Shown: piece after piece, positions 16,999 through 25,708 of the stretch
Position numbering within the stretch: the first letter of the stretch is position 1
Layout of the letters: each line of letters starts with the position of its first letter
Origin: CAZWDL01 sp964632995
GTDB lineage: Bacteria > Bacteroidota > Bacteroidia > Chitinophagales > Saprospiraceae
DNA: 44,542 nt
Direction of reading: 5' to 3'
Assembly: GCA_964632995.1 (NCBI GenBank)
Contig: CAZWDL010000057.1
Coordinates: forward strand, 1-44,542
Made by a program: the position numbers and the translations under genes
The notes under the pieces: generated by a model
What the model was told of the DNA's origin: nothing
The model's database searches: none
Seen by the model: the letters and a program-made list of their open reading frames with translations, nothing else

Positions 16999-17730
16999 AT
17001 GAAAGCTATGATCTTTGCCGCCGGACTAGGGACACGCCTGCGGCCATTAACGAATGACAAACCGAAAGCGCTGGTGGAAGTTGCCGGCATGCCCTTGCTG
17101 GAAATCGCTCTCCGGCGCCTGAAATGGTTCGGGATCGATGAGGTGATGGTCAATGTGCATCACTTCGCCGGCCAGGTAGAGCAATTTTTGGAGGGAATGG
17201 AGGGGCTGGGAATGAAAATAACCATATCCAATGAAAGAGCGCAGTTGCTCAATACGGGGGGCGGGCTGAAGAAGGCCCGGTGGTTTTTCGAAGGAAAGGA
17301 ACCCTTCCTGCTGCAAAACGTAGATGTATTGAGCTCCCTGGACCTGAAGGCACTTTACGAATCCCACCGGCGTTCCGGGGCGCTGGCCACGCTGGCCGTT
17401 CGCGACCGCGACACTTCCCGTTATCTGCTTTTCGATGAAGATTGGCAGCTCGTAGGATGGCGCAACCGGCACAGCGGTGCCGAGCGTTGGAGCCGGCCTC
17501 AGCAGAACGCCCGTCCCTTAGCGTTCAGCGGCATACAGATCCTCAGTCCGGCTATTTTCGATTATTTCCCGGAAGCGGCAGTGTTTTCCACCATCGACCT
17601 GTACCTGGAAGCCGCGAAAAAGGAGCTCATCCTCGCTTACCCGCACGACAAAGATCTGTGGCTCGACGTCGGCAAGCCGCCGGCGCTGGAACGGGCGGCC
17701 GATCTGTTGCCGCAACTGGGATTGGGGTAA
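16999..17730 (+). CDS. Sugar-1-phosphate nucleotidyltransferase (MurU/mannose-1-P guanylyltransferase-like)
   Basis: 243 residues beginning MKAMIFAAGLGTRLRPLTND and PKALVEVAGMPLLE, the NTP-transferase signature G-x-G-T-R-x9-PK. NVHHFAGQVEQF, LLNTGGGLKKARWFF and LLQNVDVLSSLDL follow. It should activate a sugar 1-phosphate with NTP, releasing pyrophosphate. The short length, lacking a C-terminal left-handed helix domain, resembles MurNAc-1-phosphate uridylyltransferase MurU and related enzymes; the sugar is not determined. Downstream lies the mobile-element scar, so it is probably a single-gene transcript. Confidence 0.85.
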   Translation: MKAMIFAAGLGTRLRPLTNDKPKALVEVAGMPLLEIALRRLKWFGIDEVMVNVHHFAGQVEQFLEGMEGLGMKITISNERAQLLNTGGGLKKARWFFEGKEPFLLQNVDVLSSLDLKALYESHRRSGALATLAVRDRDTSRYLLFDEDWQLVGWRNRHSGAERWSRPQQNARPLAFSGIQILSPAIFDYFPEAAVFSTIDLYLEAAKKELILAYPHDKDLWLDVGKPPALERAADLLPQLGLG

Positions 17731-17775
17731 CGGGCTTTACAACTATTGCTTTTTCCTTTTGTCTTTAAATCAATA

Positions 17776-17857
17776 GAAACAAAAATCTTCAAAAGACAAA
17801 CATTCGCTTTCATCCCACTGGCTGAAGACCACTGGGCTTTACGCTCAGTTATATAAA
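17776..17857 (+). mobile_element. Solo IS200/IS605-like end (second copy)
   Basis: About 80 bp matching 3710-3787, including ATTCGCTTTCATCCCA before and TTATATAAA after the hairpin. The hairpin at 17814-17836 has stem CCCACTGG/CCACTGGG with one C-C mismatch and loop CTGAAGA. The left end found at 3507 is absent and no transposase gene is present, so this is a relic. The loop has the opposite orientation to the first copy while the flanks are the same. Confidence 0.7.
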
Positions 17858-17868
17858 CAGCTTCCTAA

Positions 17869-18066
17869 ATGTCAGCCTGGAGAAAAAAAGCGGCTTATCC
17901 CGGATTGAAAATTTATCAGTTTCAATACCGTCCGGATGAGCATTTTCCAAAGCACAGCGACCAGCATCACCGGATCAGCATAATTCTGGAGGGCGAGCTC
18001 AAGGCTGCGCTGCGTTCACTACGAACCTTTCAACTTGCGCAAAGCGGCCTTAACCCGGAAGTTTAG
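17869..18066 (+). pseudogene. AraC-family/cupin regulator, N-terminal fragment
   Basis: The first 45 or so residues (MSAWRKKAAYPGLKIYQF, DEHFPKHSDQHHRISIILEG) resemble the sensor cupin start of an AraC-type regulator. The frame then passes into unrelated sequence (AALRSLRTFQLAQSGLNPEV) and stops after 65 residues, with no helix-turn-helix domain. It directly follows the IS200/IS605-like end, so the parent gene was probably truncated by rearrangement there. A functional 65-residue protein is unlikely. Confidence 0.55.
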
Positions 18067-18091
18067 TTTTCAGATCTGCTAGCTAAACTTC
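18058..18091. repeat. 9-bp inverted repeat downstream of the PurF-like gene
   Basis: GAAGTTTAG at 18058-18066 and CTAAACTTC at 18083-18091 are perfect reverse complements separated by 16 bp, six bases beyond the stop of the minus-strand PurF-like gene. It might end transcription, but no T-tract follows on the minus strand, so it is not a classical terminator. Confidence 0.4.
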
Positions 18092-18096
18092 TAAAC

Positions 18097-19995
18097 TCAA
18101 TACGCTCTCACGTCCTTTCCCTCCATATAATTGACAAAGGCGCGATTGACCACGCGATTGCCACCGGGTGTGGGGTAGTTGCCGGAGAAGTACCAGTCGC
18201 CATTGTTGTCGGGGCAGGCTCTGTGCAGCCCTTCCAGGGTCTGGTAGATGACCTGGACTTCCGGCTTGATGTTCGGCGGAGTGACGATTTCGGCAATCTT
18301 GGCGGAAACCTCCTGGTAACTGAACAGGTCGTAGAGTGCCTGCACTTCGTTGATGAGTTCCTCGGTCGGATAGTTCTCCTGCGCCTTAGAGCGGTCGTAT
18401 ACTTCCTCCAGTTTGTACTCCATATTGTGTTGTTCGAGCAAAGCGACCAGGGCCCGGAAAGCGACGAATTCCTTCATCTTCGACATATCGATGCCGTAGC
18501 AGTCGGGAAAGCGGATTTGCGGAGCGGAAGAAACGATGATGATGCGCTTGGGCCGCAGGCGCGAGACGATCTGCAGGATACTGTCGCGTAGCGTAGTGCC
18601 CCGGACGATGGAATCGTCGAGCAGTACAAGAGTATCCTTATCGTTGCGCACGATACCGTAGGTGACGTCATAGACGTGGGAAACCATTTGTCCGCGGGAG
18701 GTGGTATCGGCGATAAAAGTACGCATTTTGGCGTCCTTGACGACCAGTTTTTCCACGCGGGGCCGCAGGGCCAGGATTTTCTGCAGCTTTTCGGGCTTAA
18801 ATTTCTTTTTTGCGCAGAGCTTTTCGATTTTCTCCTGCTTGTACTCGTTGAGGCGGTCCTCCAGCCCTTTGATCAGGCCGTAGAAAGCCGTTTCGGCAGT
18901 ATTAGGGACGAAGGAAAATACGGTGTTGTTAAAATCGTAGTCGATGGCTTCGAGCACCTCATCGACGAGCTGATAGCCCAGTTGTTTGCGTTCCAGGTAG
19001 ATGTCGCGGTCATTGCCGCGCGAGAAGTATATGCGTTCAAAAGAACAGGCGCTGCGGGGGCGCTGTTCGATGAAGGGCTTTTCCTCGATGCTGCCGTGCT
19101 TCTTAATGATGAGGGCATGCCCCGGTGTCAGTTCCCTGATGGTAGAGTGATGAACGTTGAAGGCTGTCTGGATGGCTGGTCTTTCGGAAGCGACCACGAC
19201 GACTTCCTCATCCTGGTAATAGAAAGCCGGTCGTATGCCGGAGGGGTCGCGCATGACGAAAGCGTCGCCGTGACCGATCAATCCGGCCATGACGTATCCT
19301 CCGTCAAACTTTTTGCTGGCCCGGCGAAGCAGGCGCTGTATGTCCAGGTGCCGGAAGATGAGATCATTGATCTCCACATTGCCGTAGCCGTCGGGTTTGA
19401 ACCAGGTGTGCAGGCGCTGTACCTCATCATCGAGGAAGTGGCCGATTTTCTCCAGTACGGTGACCGTATCCGATTTCTCTTTGGGATACTGACCGAGATC
19501 GACCAGTTCTTCAAAGAGTTCGTCGACGTTGGTCAGGTTGAAGTTCCCGGCGAGGATGAGGTTGCGGGAAATCCAGTTATTCTGCCGCAGAAAGGGATGG
19601 CAGGATTCGATGGAGTTATCACCGTGGGTGCCGTAGCGCAGGTGTCCCAATATCAGCTCTCCGGTGTAGGGTTTGTTGTTCTTGAGCCACTCGGAATCAT
19701 TGAGCTTTTCCTGAGGCAGAGCTTCGAAATGGCGAAAAACCTGATTGAAGAGATCCTCCATGTAATTGGCCGCCACACTACGCTTGCGGCTGATGTATTT
19801 CTTGCCGGGCTGCATGTCCAGTTTGATGGTGGCCATGCCCGCTCCGTCCTGCCCGCGGTTGCGCTGCTTCTGCATCAGCAGCCGCAGCTTTTCCAGGCCG
19901 TACAGCGCCGATCCGTATTTTTCCTGATAGTATTCGAGCGGTTTCAATAACCTGATCAGGGCTATGCCGCACTCGTGTTTGATCACATCGCTCAT
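18097..19995 (-). CDS. Long PurF-like class II glutamine amidotransferase/phosphoribosyltransferase
   Basis: 632 residues from the ATG at 19995 (MSDVIKHECGIALIRLLKP). I chose this start because Cys9 begins the class II (Ntn) glutaminase domain, and eight removable residues fit PurF-type processing. Also seen are KQRNRGQDGAGMAT, LGHLRYGTHGDNSIESCHPF, RDPSGIRPAFYY and the PRPP-binding loop VLLDDSIVRGTT at about 458-468. PurF makes phosphoribosylamine from PRPP and glutamine. At 632 residues it is longer than the usual 470-510; extra sequence lies between the glutaminase and PRTase cores (a Lys-rich stretch KQEKIEKLCAKKKFKPEKLQ) and at the C-terminus. Whether it is the sole PurF or a paralogue is unknown. 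No other pur gene is near. Confidence 0.85.
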   Translation of the reverse strand: MSDVIKHECGIALIRLLKPLEYYQEKYGSALYGLEKLRLLMQKQRNRGQDGAGMATIKLDMQPGKKYISRKRSVAANYMEDLFNQVFRHFEALPQEKLNDSEWLKNNKPYTGELILGHLRYGTHGDNSIESCHPFLRQNNWISRNLILAGNFNLTNVDELFEELVDLGQYPKEKSDTVTVLEKIGHFLDDEVQRLHTWFKPDGYGNVEINDLIFRHLDIQRLLRRASKKFDGGYVMAGLIGHGDAFVMRDPSGIRPAFYYQDEEVVVVASERPAIQTAFNVHHSTIRELTPGHALIIKKHGSIEEKPFIEQRPRSACSFERIYFSRGNDRDIYLERKQLGYQLVDEVLEAIDYDFNNTVFSFVPNTAETAFYGLIKGLEDRLNEYKQEKIEKLCAKKKFKPEKLQKILALRPRVEKLVVKDAKMRTFIADTTSRGQMVSHVYDVTYGIVRNDKDTLVLLDDSIVRGTTLRDSILQIVSRLRPKRIIIVSSAPQIRFPDCYGIDMSKMKEFVAFRALVALLEQHNMEYKLEEVYDRSKAQENYPTEELINEVQALYDLFSYQEVSAKIAEIVTPPNIKPEVQVIYQTLEGLHRACPDNNGDWYFSGNYPTPGGNRVVNRAFVNYMEGKDVRAY

Positions 19996-20264
19996 TGTGA
20001 ATTCTGCTTGAGTATAGTCAAAATGTTTTCCTGCTCTTAGGACGTCATCTATGTACAAAGGACACAAATAATGTCTCAATAATGTTTTAAAGAATAAATA
20101 AGTTGCAAAGTTAGGAGGAATATTCCTTAGACCCAATCCTGCTCATTCTTTCCTTCATCCAACAAAAATGGATTTTGTGGCATCTTAATAGGTAGACAAA
20201 GGGTTTTATAAATTGCACGAAAAGCCTTATTTTACTTTCTTTACAATTTTAGAATATCTATATC

Positions 20265-20603
20265 ATGGCATTGTTGAAATTTTTCAAGGTCCCCAAGCAC
20301 CAGCAATTTCAATATAAGACGCGGTACTGGGACCCGAAAAAAGAAGAGCTCGAAGAGCGTCTTCGCGTGGCGGAGGAACGAAAAAATGACTCTGTAGAGG
20401 CCTCAAAGGCACGTATTTCCAGTAGTTTCAGAAGAAAGGGGCATTATTCCTATGGCAATAGCGATTTTCGTCGACGGGAGGCCCGCCGCTCCAATCTGGT
20501 ACTTCTGGGCATCGTCATTGTGTTGATTGCCTTGTCCTATATGTTTCTGGTGGTTTACCTGCCGAGAATCGTACAGATGGTTGAAGGCGGTGGAGGAATG
20601 TAA
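20265..20603 (+). CDS. Small single-pass membrane protein (112 aa), uncharacterised
   Basis: The N-terminal half is highly charged (FFKVPKHQQFQYKTRYWDPK, then a Lys/Glu-rich helix with KEELEERLRVAEERK). A basic stretch and one strong transmembrane helix (NLVLLGIVIVLIALSYMFLV, about 81-100) follow, with a short Gly-rich tail. The basic region before the helix predicts the N-terminus in the cytoplasm. I recognise no named domain. It sits upstream of mutL on the same strand (gap 112 bp) and is likely to be co-transcribed. Function is unknown. Confidence 0.7.
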   Translation: MALLKFFKVPKHQQFQYKTRYWDPKKEELEERLRVAEERKNDSVEASKARISSSFRRKGHYSYGNSDFRRREARRSNLVLLGIVIVLIALSYMFLVVYLPRIVQMVEGGGGM

Positions 20604-20715
20604 GCCCCCAACAGGTATCCTCCGCCGGACATTTTCAACGGAATGTTGAGTAGGAGGCGCGTTTTGAGGAGGAGTTTCGTTATTTAAGGATCGAATACGA
20701 AAGGAATAAAAACTT

Positions 20716-22563
20716 ATGGCTGACATTATTCAGCTGCTGCCCGACGCTATAGCCAATCAAATCGCTGCTGGCGAGGTCATTCAACGACCGGCATCAGTTG
20801 TTAAGGAATTGATGGAGAACGCGGTCGACGCCGGCAGTACCAGTATCAAACTCATTGTGAAGGATGCGGGAAAGACCTTGATCCAGGTGATCGACAATGG
20901 CTGCGGCATGTCAGAAACCGATGCGCGGATGTCACTCGAACGCCATGCTACTTCAAAGATACGCAGTGCGGACGACCTCTTCGCCATCCGTACTATGGGC
21001 TTCCGTGGAGAAGCTATGGCTTCGATCGCCGCGGTGGCTCAGCTGGAATTGCGCACGCGCCGGAAGGCCGACGAGCTGGGCGCCCGGCTTGTGGTGGAAG
21101 GGTCGGAAATTAAGATTCAGGAGCCTTGTCAAACCATGGCGGGAACGAATATTTCCGTCAAAAACCTGTTCTATAACGTGCCGGCGCGTCGGAATTTTCT
21201 CAAATCCAACACTGTGGAGATGCGACATATTCTCGATGAGTTCCAGCGCGTCGCCATCGCCAATCCGGACATCTTTTTTTCACTGCATCACAATAATCAG
21301 GAAATATTTCACCTGCCGGCAGCCAACCTGCGGCAACGGGTGACAGCCGCGCTGGGCGGCAACAGCAATAAAAAGCTGGTGCCGGTTCACGAAGAAACCG
21401 ATATCCTCCGCCTGAACGGCTTTGTAGGCAAACCCGAATTTGCCAAGAAAACCAGGGGCGATCAGCTTTTTTTCGTCAACAACCGCTTTATTAAGAGCGG
21501 CTACCTCAATCACGCCGTAATGGGCGCTTTCGAGGACCTGCTCCCCAAGGATACCTTCCCCTTGTATATTATCTTTATTGACATCGATCCTTCCTACATC
21601 GACATCAATGTACATCCCACCAAGCAGGAAATTAAGTTTGAGGACGAACGCCTCGTCTATAACTATCTCAAGGTAGCGGTACGGCATGCTTTGGGACAGC
21701 ACAGCATCATGCCGGCCCTGGATTTTGACCAGGAGGTCAATTTCTCCTCAGCCGGGCCCCTGCGCCCGCAAAGAAGTGGTTCAGGCGGGAAAAGCAGCGG
21801 GGGCAATACGCCTTTTTCCTCCCCCTCCCGGCTTAAAGACGTCAATCTGAAAAACTGGGAAAAGCTATACGATGGATTGCAGGACACCGAAAATGAAGAA
21901 TTGGTCAATCCCGGAAAATCCGGTCCTCTGACCATAGAGAGCAGTTGGGAGGAGGATGATCAAATAGGGGATGATCAAAGTACGGGCTTTATCAAACAGC
22001 AAAGGGAGCCCTATCAACTACACGCTGCTTACATCGTCAGCCCTATCAAATCGGGATACCTGCTCATCGATCAGCAGTCGGCTCACGAACGTATTCTCTA
22101 CGAAAATTACCTTAAAGTACTGAACGAGCAATCGGCTTCTACTCAGCAGCAGCTCTTTCCGCGTGCCGTGACACTTTCCCCGACCGATGCAGTGCTGTTG
22201 AAAGATATTCTGCTCGAGGTCAACAAGCTCGGATTTGACATTCAGGAGTTTGGTGTCAATACCTTTGTTATAAATGGCGTACCGGCTGAAATGGCGGGCA
22301 AGCAAGACGAAACGGATCTGGTGGAAGCACTGCTGGAACGCTATAAAGCCAATACGGGCCTCAAACTGGAGGTGCGCGAAAACATTGCCCGGGCTATGGC
22401 CCGCAGCGCGGCGCTGAAGCGAGGCCAACAGCTGTCGAAAGAAGAAATGCAGGCACTCATTGACCGCCTTTTTGCCTGTGAAACGCCCTTTAAAAGCCCC
22501 TCGGGGCGCAATTGTTTTATTACTTTTGAAATAGAGGAGCTGGAAAAACGATTTGAAGGTTAA
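20716..22563 (+). CDS. mutL: DNA mismatch repair protein MutL, apparently lacking endonuclease residues
   Basis: 615 residues. The GHKL ATPase motifs are intact: ELMENAVDAGSTSIKL, VIDNGCGMSE, RHATSKI and TMGFRGEAMASI. The transducer domain contains RGDQLFFVNNRFIKS and the KQEIKFEDE region; a linker (about 340-430) leads to the C-terminal dimerisation domain. In endonuclease-type MutL the C-terminal metal motif is DQHAxxExxxxE; here it reads DQQSAHERILYE at 452-463, losing the His and Ala. The CPHGRPT motif is replaced by SPSGRNC at 594-600. The nuclease is therefore probably inactive. MutL couples MutS mismatch recognition to downstream repair enzymes. The downstream rhomboid and EEP genes run the same way. 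Confidence 0.96.
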   Translation: MADIIQLLPDAIANQIAAGEVIQRPASVVKELMENAVDAGSTSIKLIVKDAGKTLIQVIDNGCGMSETDARMSLERHATSKIRSADDLFAIRTMGFRGEAMASIAAVAQLELRTRRKADELGARLVVEGSEIKIQEPCQTMAGTNISVKNLFYNVPARRNFLKSNTVEMRHILDEFQRVAIANPDIFFSLHHNNQEIFHLPAANLRQRVTAALGGNSNKKLVPVHEETDILRLNGFVGKPEFAKKTRGDQLFFVNNRFIKSGYLNHAVMGAFEDLLPKDTFPLYIIFIDIDPSYIDINVHPTKQEIKFEDERLVYNYLKVAVRHALGQHSIMPALDFDQEVNFSSAGPLRPQRSGSGGKSSGGNTPFSSPSRLKDVNLKNWEKLYDGLQDTENEELVNPGKSGPLTIESSWEEDDQIGDDQSTGFIKQQREPYQLHAAYIVSPIKSGYLLIDQQSAHERILYENYLKVLNEQSASTQQQLFPRAVTLSPTDAVLLKDILLEVNKLGFDIQEFGVNTFVINGVPAEMAGKQDETDLVEALLERYKANTGLKLEVRENIARAMARSAALKRGQQLSKEEMQALIDRLFACETPFKSPSGRNCFITFEIEELEKRFEG

Positions 22564-22706
22564 ATTTGTTGGGTATTTAATTTTCATGCGCGTCTGGGGC
22601 CGAATGAGCGATTGGCCACGCGTTTTTCGTGATTTTTCATAAAAAGCGGGCCGCCGGATCTTTGAACTACAGCGAAACCGATCGCTTGCAATACAACTGA
22701 AGCCGT

Positions 22707-23495
22707 ATGTTTAGGTTAACTGATGTCGTTAAGCATCTGCTACTTATAAATATTCTGATGTTTCTGGCCAGTGAGCTGTTCGGTCTCACCGATCTGCTGG
22801 CTCTGCACTATCCCGCTTCGGATAAGTTTCAACCCTTCCAGATCGCCACGCATTTTTTTATGCACGGCGGCTTTGCGCATATTTTCTTTAATATGTTCGC
22901 GCTGGTGATGTTCGGCAGCGCCTTGGAGGTCCGCTGGGGCCCCAAGCGCTTTTTACTCTTTTATTTTCTTTGCGCTATGGGTGCGGCGATATTACATACG
23001 CTGTATACCTACTACGATTTGTCGCAGATGCAGGATATGATGAATGCTTTCCGGCAAAACCCGGGCTACGATACCTACTGGGCTTTTTTTAACGATGTTC
23101 CCCTGGATAACCTCAACCCGGAATACCGCAATGAGGTGCGTAATATAAGTGAGGCGTTGAGGGGCAACGGCGAAGCTGTCGTATCCCAGGCCGGCAGCCT
23201 GATGAACGAGTGGCTCAATTTTAAAATGGATATTCCCGTGGTGGGCGCCTCGGGAGCCATTTACGGCTTGTTGCTGGCATTCGGAATGTACTTTCCGAAC
23301 GCAGAACTCATGCTTATCTTTTTGCCCATCCCGATCAAGGCCAAGTACTTTATCCCGGTTTTGATGCTGATCGAACTTTTTCTCGGTTTCAATCAGTATT
23401 CCTGGGACAATATCGCGCATTTTGCTCACCTGGGAGGAGCGCTGACGGGATTGCTGATCATTCTGTACTGGCGAAAGATTAAAGGGGAATATTAA
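22707..23495 (+). CDS. Rhomboid-family intramembrane serine protease (first of two)
   Basis: 262 residues with six or so transmembrane helices. The catalytic elements are present: HGGFAHIFFNMFALVMFG (oxyanion-side His and Asn), GASGAIYGLLLAFG (nucleophile Ser182) and NIAHFAHLGGALTGL (catalytic His). A hydrophilic insert of about 70 residues (about 100-170) separates the early helices from the Ser helix. Rhomboids cut substrates within the membrane; the substrate is unknown. The mutL-rhomboid gap is 143 bp. The tandem arrangement with the next rhomboid suggests ancient duplication with strong divergence. Confidence 0.93.
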   Translation: MFRLTDVVKHLLLINILMFLASELFGLTDLLALHYPASDKFQPFQIATHFFMHGGFAHIFFNMFALVMFGSALEVRWGPKRFLLFYFLCAMGAAILHTLYTYYDLSQMQDMMNAFRQNPGYDTYWAFFNDVPLDNLNPEYRNEVRNISEALRGNGEAVVSQAGSLMNEWLNFKMDIPVVGASGAIYGLLLAFGMYFPNAELMLIFLPIPIKAKYFIPVLMLIELFLGFNQYSWDNIAHFAHLGGALTGLLIILYWRKIKGEY

Positions 23496-23615
23496 GTCTT
23501 TGTTTTACAACCACCTCGCATGCTTTTACGTTTATTAGAAGTAGTGTAGCCGGGAAGTGGTTACCTGCCTCTTACAGCTGTTTGCGTTAATATGCATTTA
23601 CCGCGCCGAAATTGC

Positions 23616-23646
23616 TTGAATAAACGCTTGTAAGATCATAACTTTG
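23616..23646 (+). promoter_or_regulatory. Bacteroidota promoter of the second rhomboid gene
   Basis: TTG at 23616-23618, a 20-bp spacer and TAACTTTG at 23639-23646, followed by the ATG at 23669. Both boxes fit the Bacteroidota -33/-7 consensus, so the second rhomboid and the EEP gene can be transcribed independently of mutL. Confidence 0.65.
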
Positions 23647-23668
23647 AACGGGTTTAATTAAAATACGA

Positions 23669-24604
23669 ATGTTAAGGTCTATTTGGGAAGATGTAAAACG
23701 TGAATTTGGGTATGGTAATATGGTGACGCGTATTATCATCATCAACGTTGCGGTGTTTGTGCTGGTCAATGTGCTCAAGATTTCTCTCTATCTCTTCAAT
23801 AGTGGTGAAGTACCTTCTTTTTTCTGGGATGTTATTCACTTCTTCAGTATGTCCTCCGACTGGATGCACATTCTGACCCATCCCTGGGTGATCATCACGA
23901 GTATGTTTTTGCACGAAGGCTTCTGGCATATTTTGTGGAACATGCTGTTTATGTACTGGTTTGGCCGCATCGTCGGTGATTTTATCGGTAATCAGCGCGT
24001 TTTACCCATCTACCTGCTGGGAGGAATCGCCGGCGGCATACTATATTTCATCTCCGCCAATATCGGTCCGCTGAGCGGTGAAGGAGCCCGCTACGCCCTG
24101 GGTGCTTCTGCCGGTGTGATGGCTATTGTTGCGGCTTCCGGCGCTATCGCTCCGGATTATGTGATGCGCCTTCTTTTCCTGGGGGACGTAAAGCTGAAAT
24201 ACATCGTCTTCGCCCTGATTTTTTTAGACCTTATCGGTATTGCGAACGATATGAATACCGGCGGTCATGTTGCTCACCTGGGCGGCGCGCTGTTCGGTTG
24301 GCTCTTCGTCCGGCAGTTGAGAGAAGGTAATGACCTCTCACAGCCGGTGAATAACGTTCTGGACCGCATCAATAATTTCTTCGGCTCTCTTTCTGACAGA
24401 GGCAAGCGCCGCAAAGGACCAAGAGTGGTATACCGCAGTACGAGCAAAACGCGCCATTCCAAAAAAGGCCGGGCCTCAACCGATAAGGAGGATTTGTCGT
24501 ATCAAGAGCGTCTGGATTCTATTCTGGACAAGATCAAGGAAACAGGTTACGACAGTCTTTCCGAAGAAGAAAAAGAGTTTCTTTTTAATGCCAGTAAAAA
24601 GTAA
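23669..24604 (+). CDS. Rhomboid-family protease with DUF6576-like C-terminal tail
   Basis: 311 residues. The membrane core holds HEGFWHILWNMLFMYWFG (His/Asn), LGASAGVMAIVAASG (Ser147) and GGHVAHLGGALFGWLF (His), a complete catalytic set. After the last helix a basic linker (RGKRRKGPRVVYRSTSKTR) leads to a cytoplasmic tail ending RLDSILDKIKETGYDSLSEE and EKEFLFNASKK. That tail pattern occurs in the DUF6576 module of Bacteroidota rhomboids. Substrate and pathway are unknown. The stop is three bases from the GTG of the next gene, implying one transcript. Confidence 0.93.
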   Translation: MLRSIWEDVKREFGYGNMVTRIIIINVAVFVLVNVLKISLYLFNSGEVPSFFWDVIHFFSMSSDWMHILTHPWVIITSMFLHEGFWHILWNMLFMYWFGRIVGDFIGNQRVLPIYLLGGIAGGILYFISANIGPLSGEGARYALGASAGVMAIVAASGAIAPDYVMRLLFLGDVKLKYIVFALIFLDLIGIANDMNTGGHVAHLGGALFGWLFVRQLREGNDLSQPVNNVLDRINNFFGSLSDRGKRRKGPRVVYRSTSKTRHSKKGRASTDKEDLSYQERLDSILDKIKETGYDSLSEEEKEFLFNASKK

Positions 24605-24607
24605 CAC

Positions 24608-25666
24608 GTGTCGCGTGCTTTGATTTTGTTTCGCTGGGCCAATGTGCTTCTGATCCTGCTGACACTACTCGCCTACCTGTCACCCATTATCAGCCCGGTT
24701 GAGCTTTGGCCCTTTGCCTTCCTCGGGGTGCTTTATCCCTGGCTACTATTCGCTAATATTCTCTTCGTTTTATTCTGGCTGCTGCAGGGAAAATGGTATC
24801 TCTTCCTCTCTCTGGGCTGTATCTTGCTGGGCTGGGGGCACTTCCGGAGTTTTGTAGGCTTTCACTTGCCGGCCGAAAAACGAGAGGGCGTCACCCTGCT
24901 GCGGGTGATGAGCTTCAACTGCCATGGAATGCGCGACCGCGAACACTGGGGAGAATATCTCGAAGCCGAAGAACTGACGCGCCTGATGAAAGGGAGGGAT
25001 CCCGACATCCTCTGCCTGCAGGAGTTCCCGTCCAAGATAAAACAGGCTCAAAAGTATATTGACTTTCTCTCTTCCCATTCAGAATTAAAATACCACTACG
25101 GAGAAGATGGAGGGCTGTTCATCTTTTCACGCTATCCACTCGAAAATGTAACTAGCAAATACTTCGAAAACGGCGCGAACGGCTACCAGGTTATCGATCT
25201 GACAATGGAAGAACGGGCACTGCGTGTGTTCAACGTTCACCTGCAATCCAACGCTGTTGCTTCTCTGGCCGACAAGGTCGCCGAAAAAGGGGATATCAAA
25301 GAGAGAGAAACCTGGCTTAACCTCAAGGGAATGGTCAACCGCTACAGACGCTCCGCCCAGGAAAGGGTCTGGCAAACCGAAGAACTGCTTGCCGTCGTCG
25401 ATAGCAGTACAGTGCCTGTGATCGTTTGTGGAGACTTCAATGATGTCCCGCTTTCCTATATTTACAACCAGCTCTCTTCAAAACTGACCGATGCCTTCAA
25501 AATCCGGGGGATGGGACTGGGAACCACCTATGACGGCAATATTCCTGCGCTGCGCATCGACTATATCTTCGTCGACCCTTCCTTCCAGGTACAGGAATAC
25601 GAAACCGGCCGCCTTTCCTTTTCTGATCACCGTCCTGTTCGGGCGGCGCTGGTATTGGTAAAATAG
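24608..25666 (+). CDS. Endonuclease/exonuclease/phosphatase (EEP) family membrane protein
   Basis: 352 residues from a GTG start at 24608; it is the only start that retains the first membrane helix and sits three bases after the rhomboid stop. About three N-terminal transmembrane helices (residues 1-80) anchor a cytoplasmic or periplasmic EEP domain with RVMSFNCHGM, DILCLQEFPSK (metal Glu), FNVHLQSN, CGDFNDVPLSY (catalytic Asp/Asn) and FSDHRPV (His). The EEP superfamily hydrolyses phosphodiesters in DNA, inositides or lipids. The membrane anchor argues against a repair nuclease despite the proximity to mutL. The substrate is unknown. Confidence 0.9.
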   Translation: MSRALILFRWANVLLILLTLLAYLSPIISPVELWPFAFLGVLYPWLLFANILFVLFWLLQGKWYLFLSLGCILLGWGHFRSFVGFHLPAEKREGVTLLRVMSFNCHGMRDREHWGEYLEAEELTRLMKGRDPDILCLQEFPSKIKQAQKYIDFLSSHSELKYHYGEDGGLFIFSRYPLENVTSKYFENGANGYQVIDLTMEERALRVFNVHLQSNAVASLADKVAEKGDIKERETWLNLKGMVNRYRRSAQERVWQTEELLAVVDSSTVPVIVCGDFNDVPLSYIYNQLSSKLTDAFKIRGMGLGTTYDGNIPALRIDYIFVDPSFQVQEYETGRLSFSDHRPVRAALVLVK

Positions 25667-25708
25667 TGTGCGGGTGCCGGATGCTGGGCAGGATAAAACT
25701 CCACATGC

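Noticed and set aside
18676..19950. A 424-codon open frame on the plus strand opposite the PurF-like gene
   Set aside because: It is antisense to a gene with clear catalytic motifs, and its translation has no recognisable motif; it is a by-product of codon use on the other strand.
24608..25666. EEP protein considered as exodeoxyribonuclease III acting with MutL
   Set aside because: It has N-terminal membrane helices and is paired with a rhomboid, which does not suit a repair nuclease.
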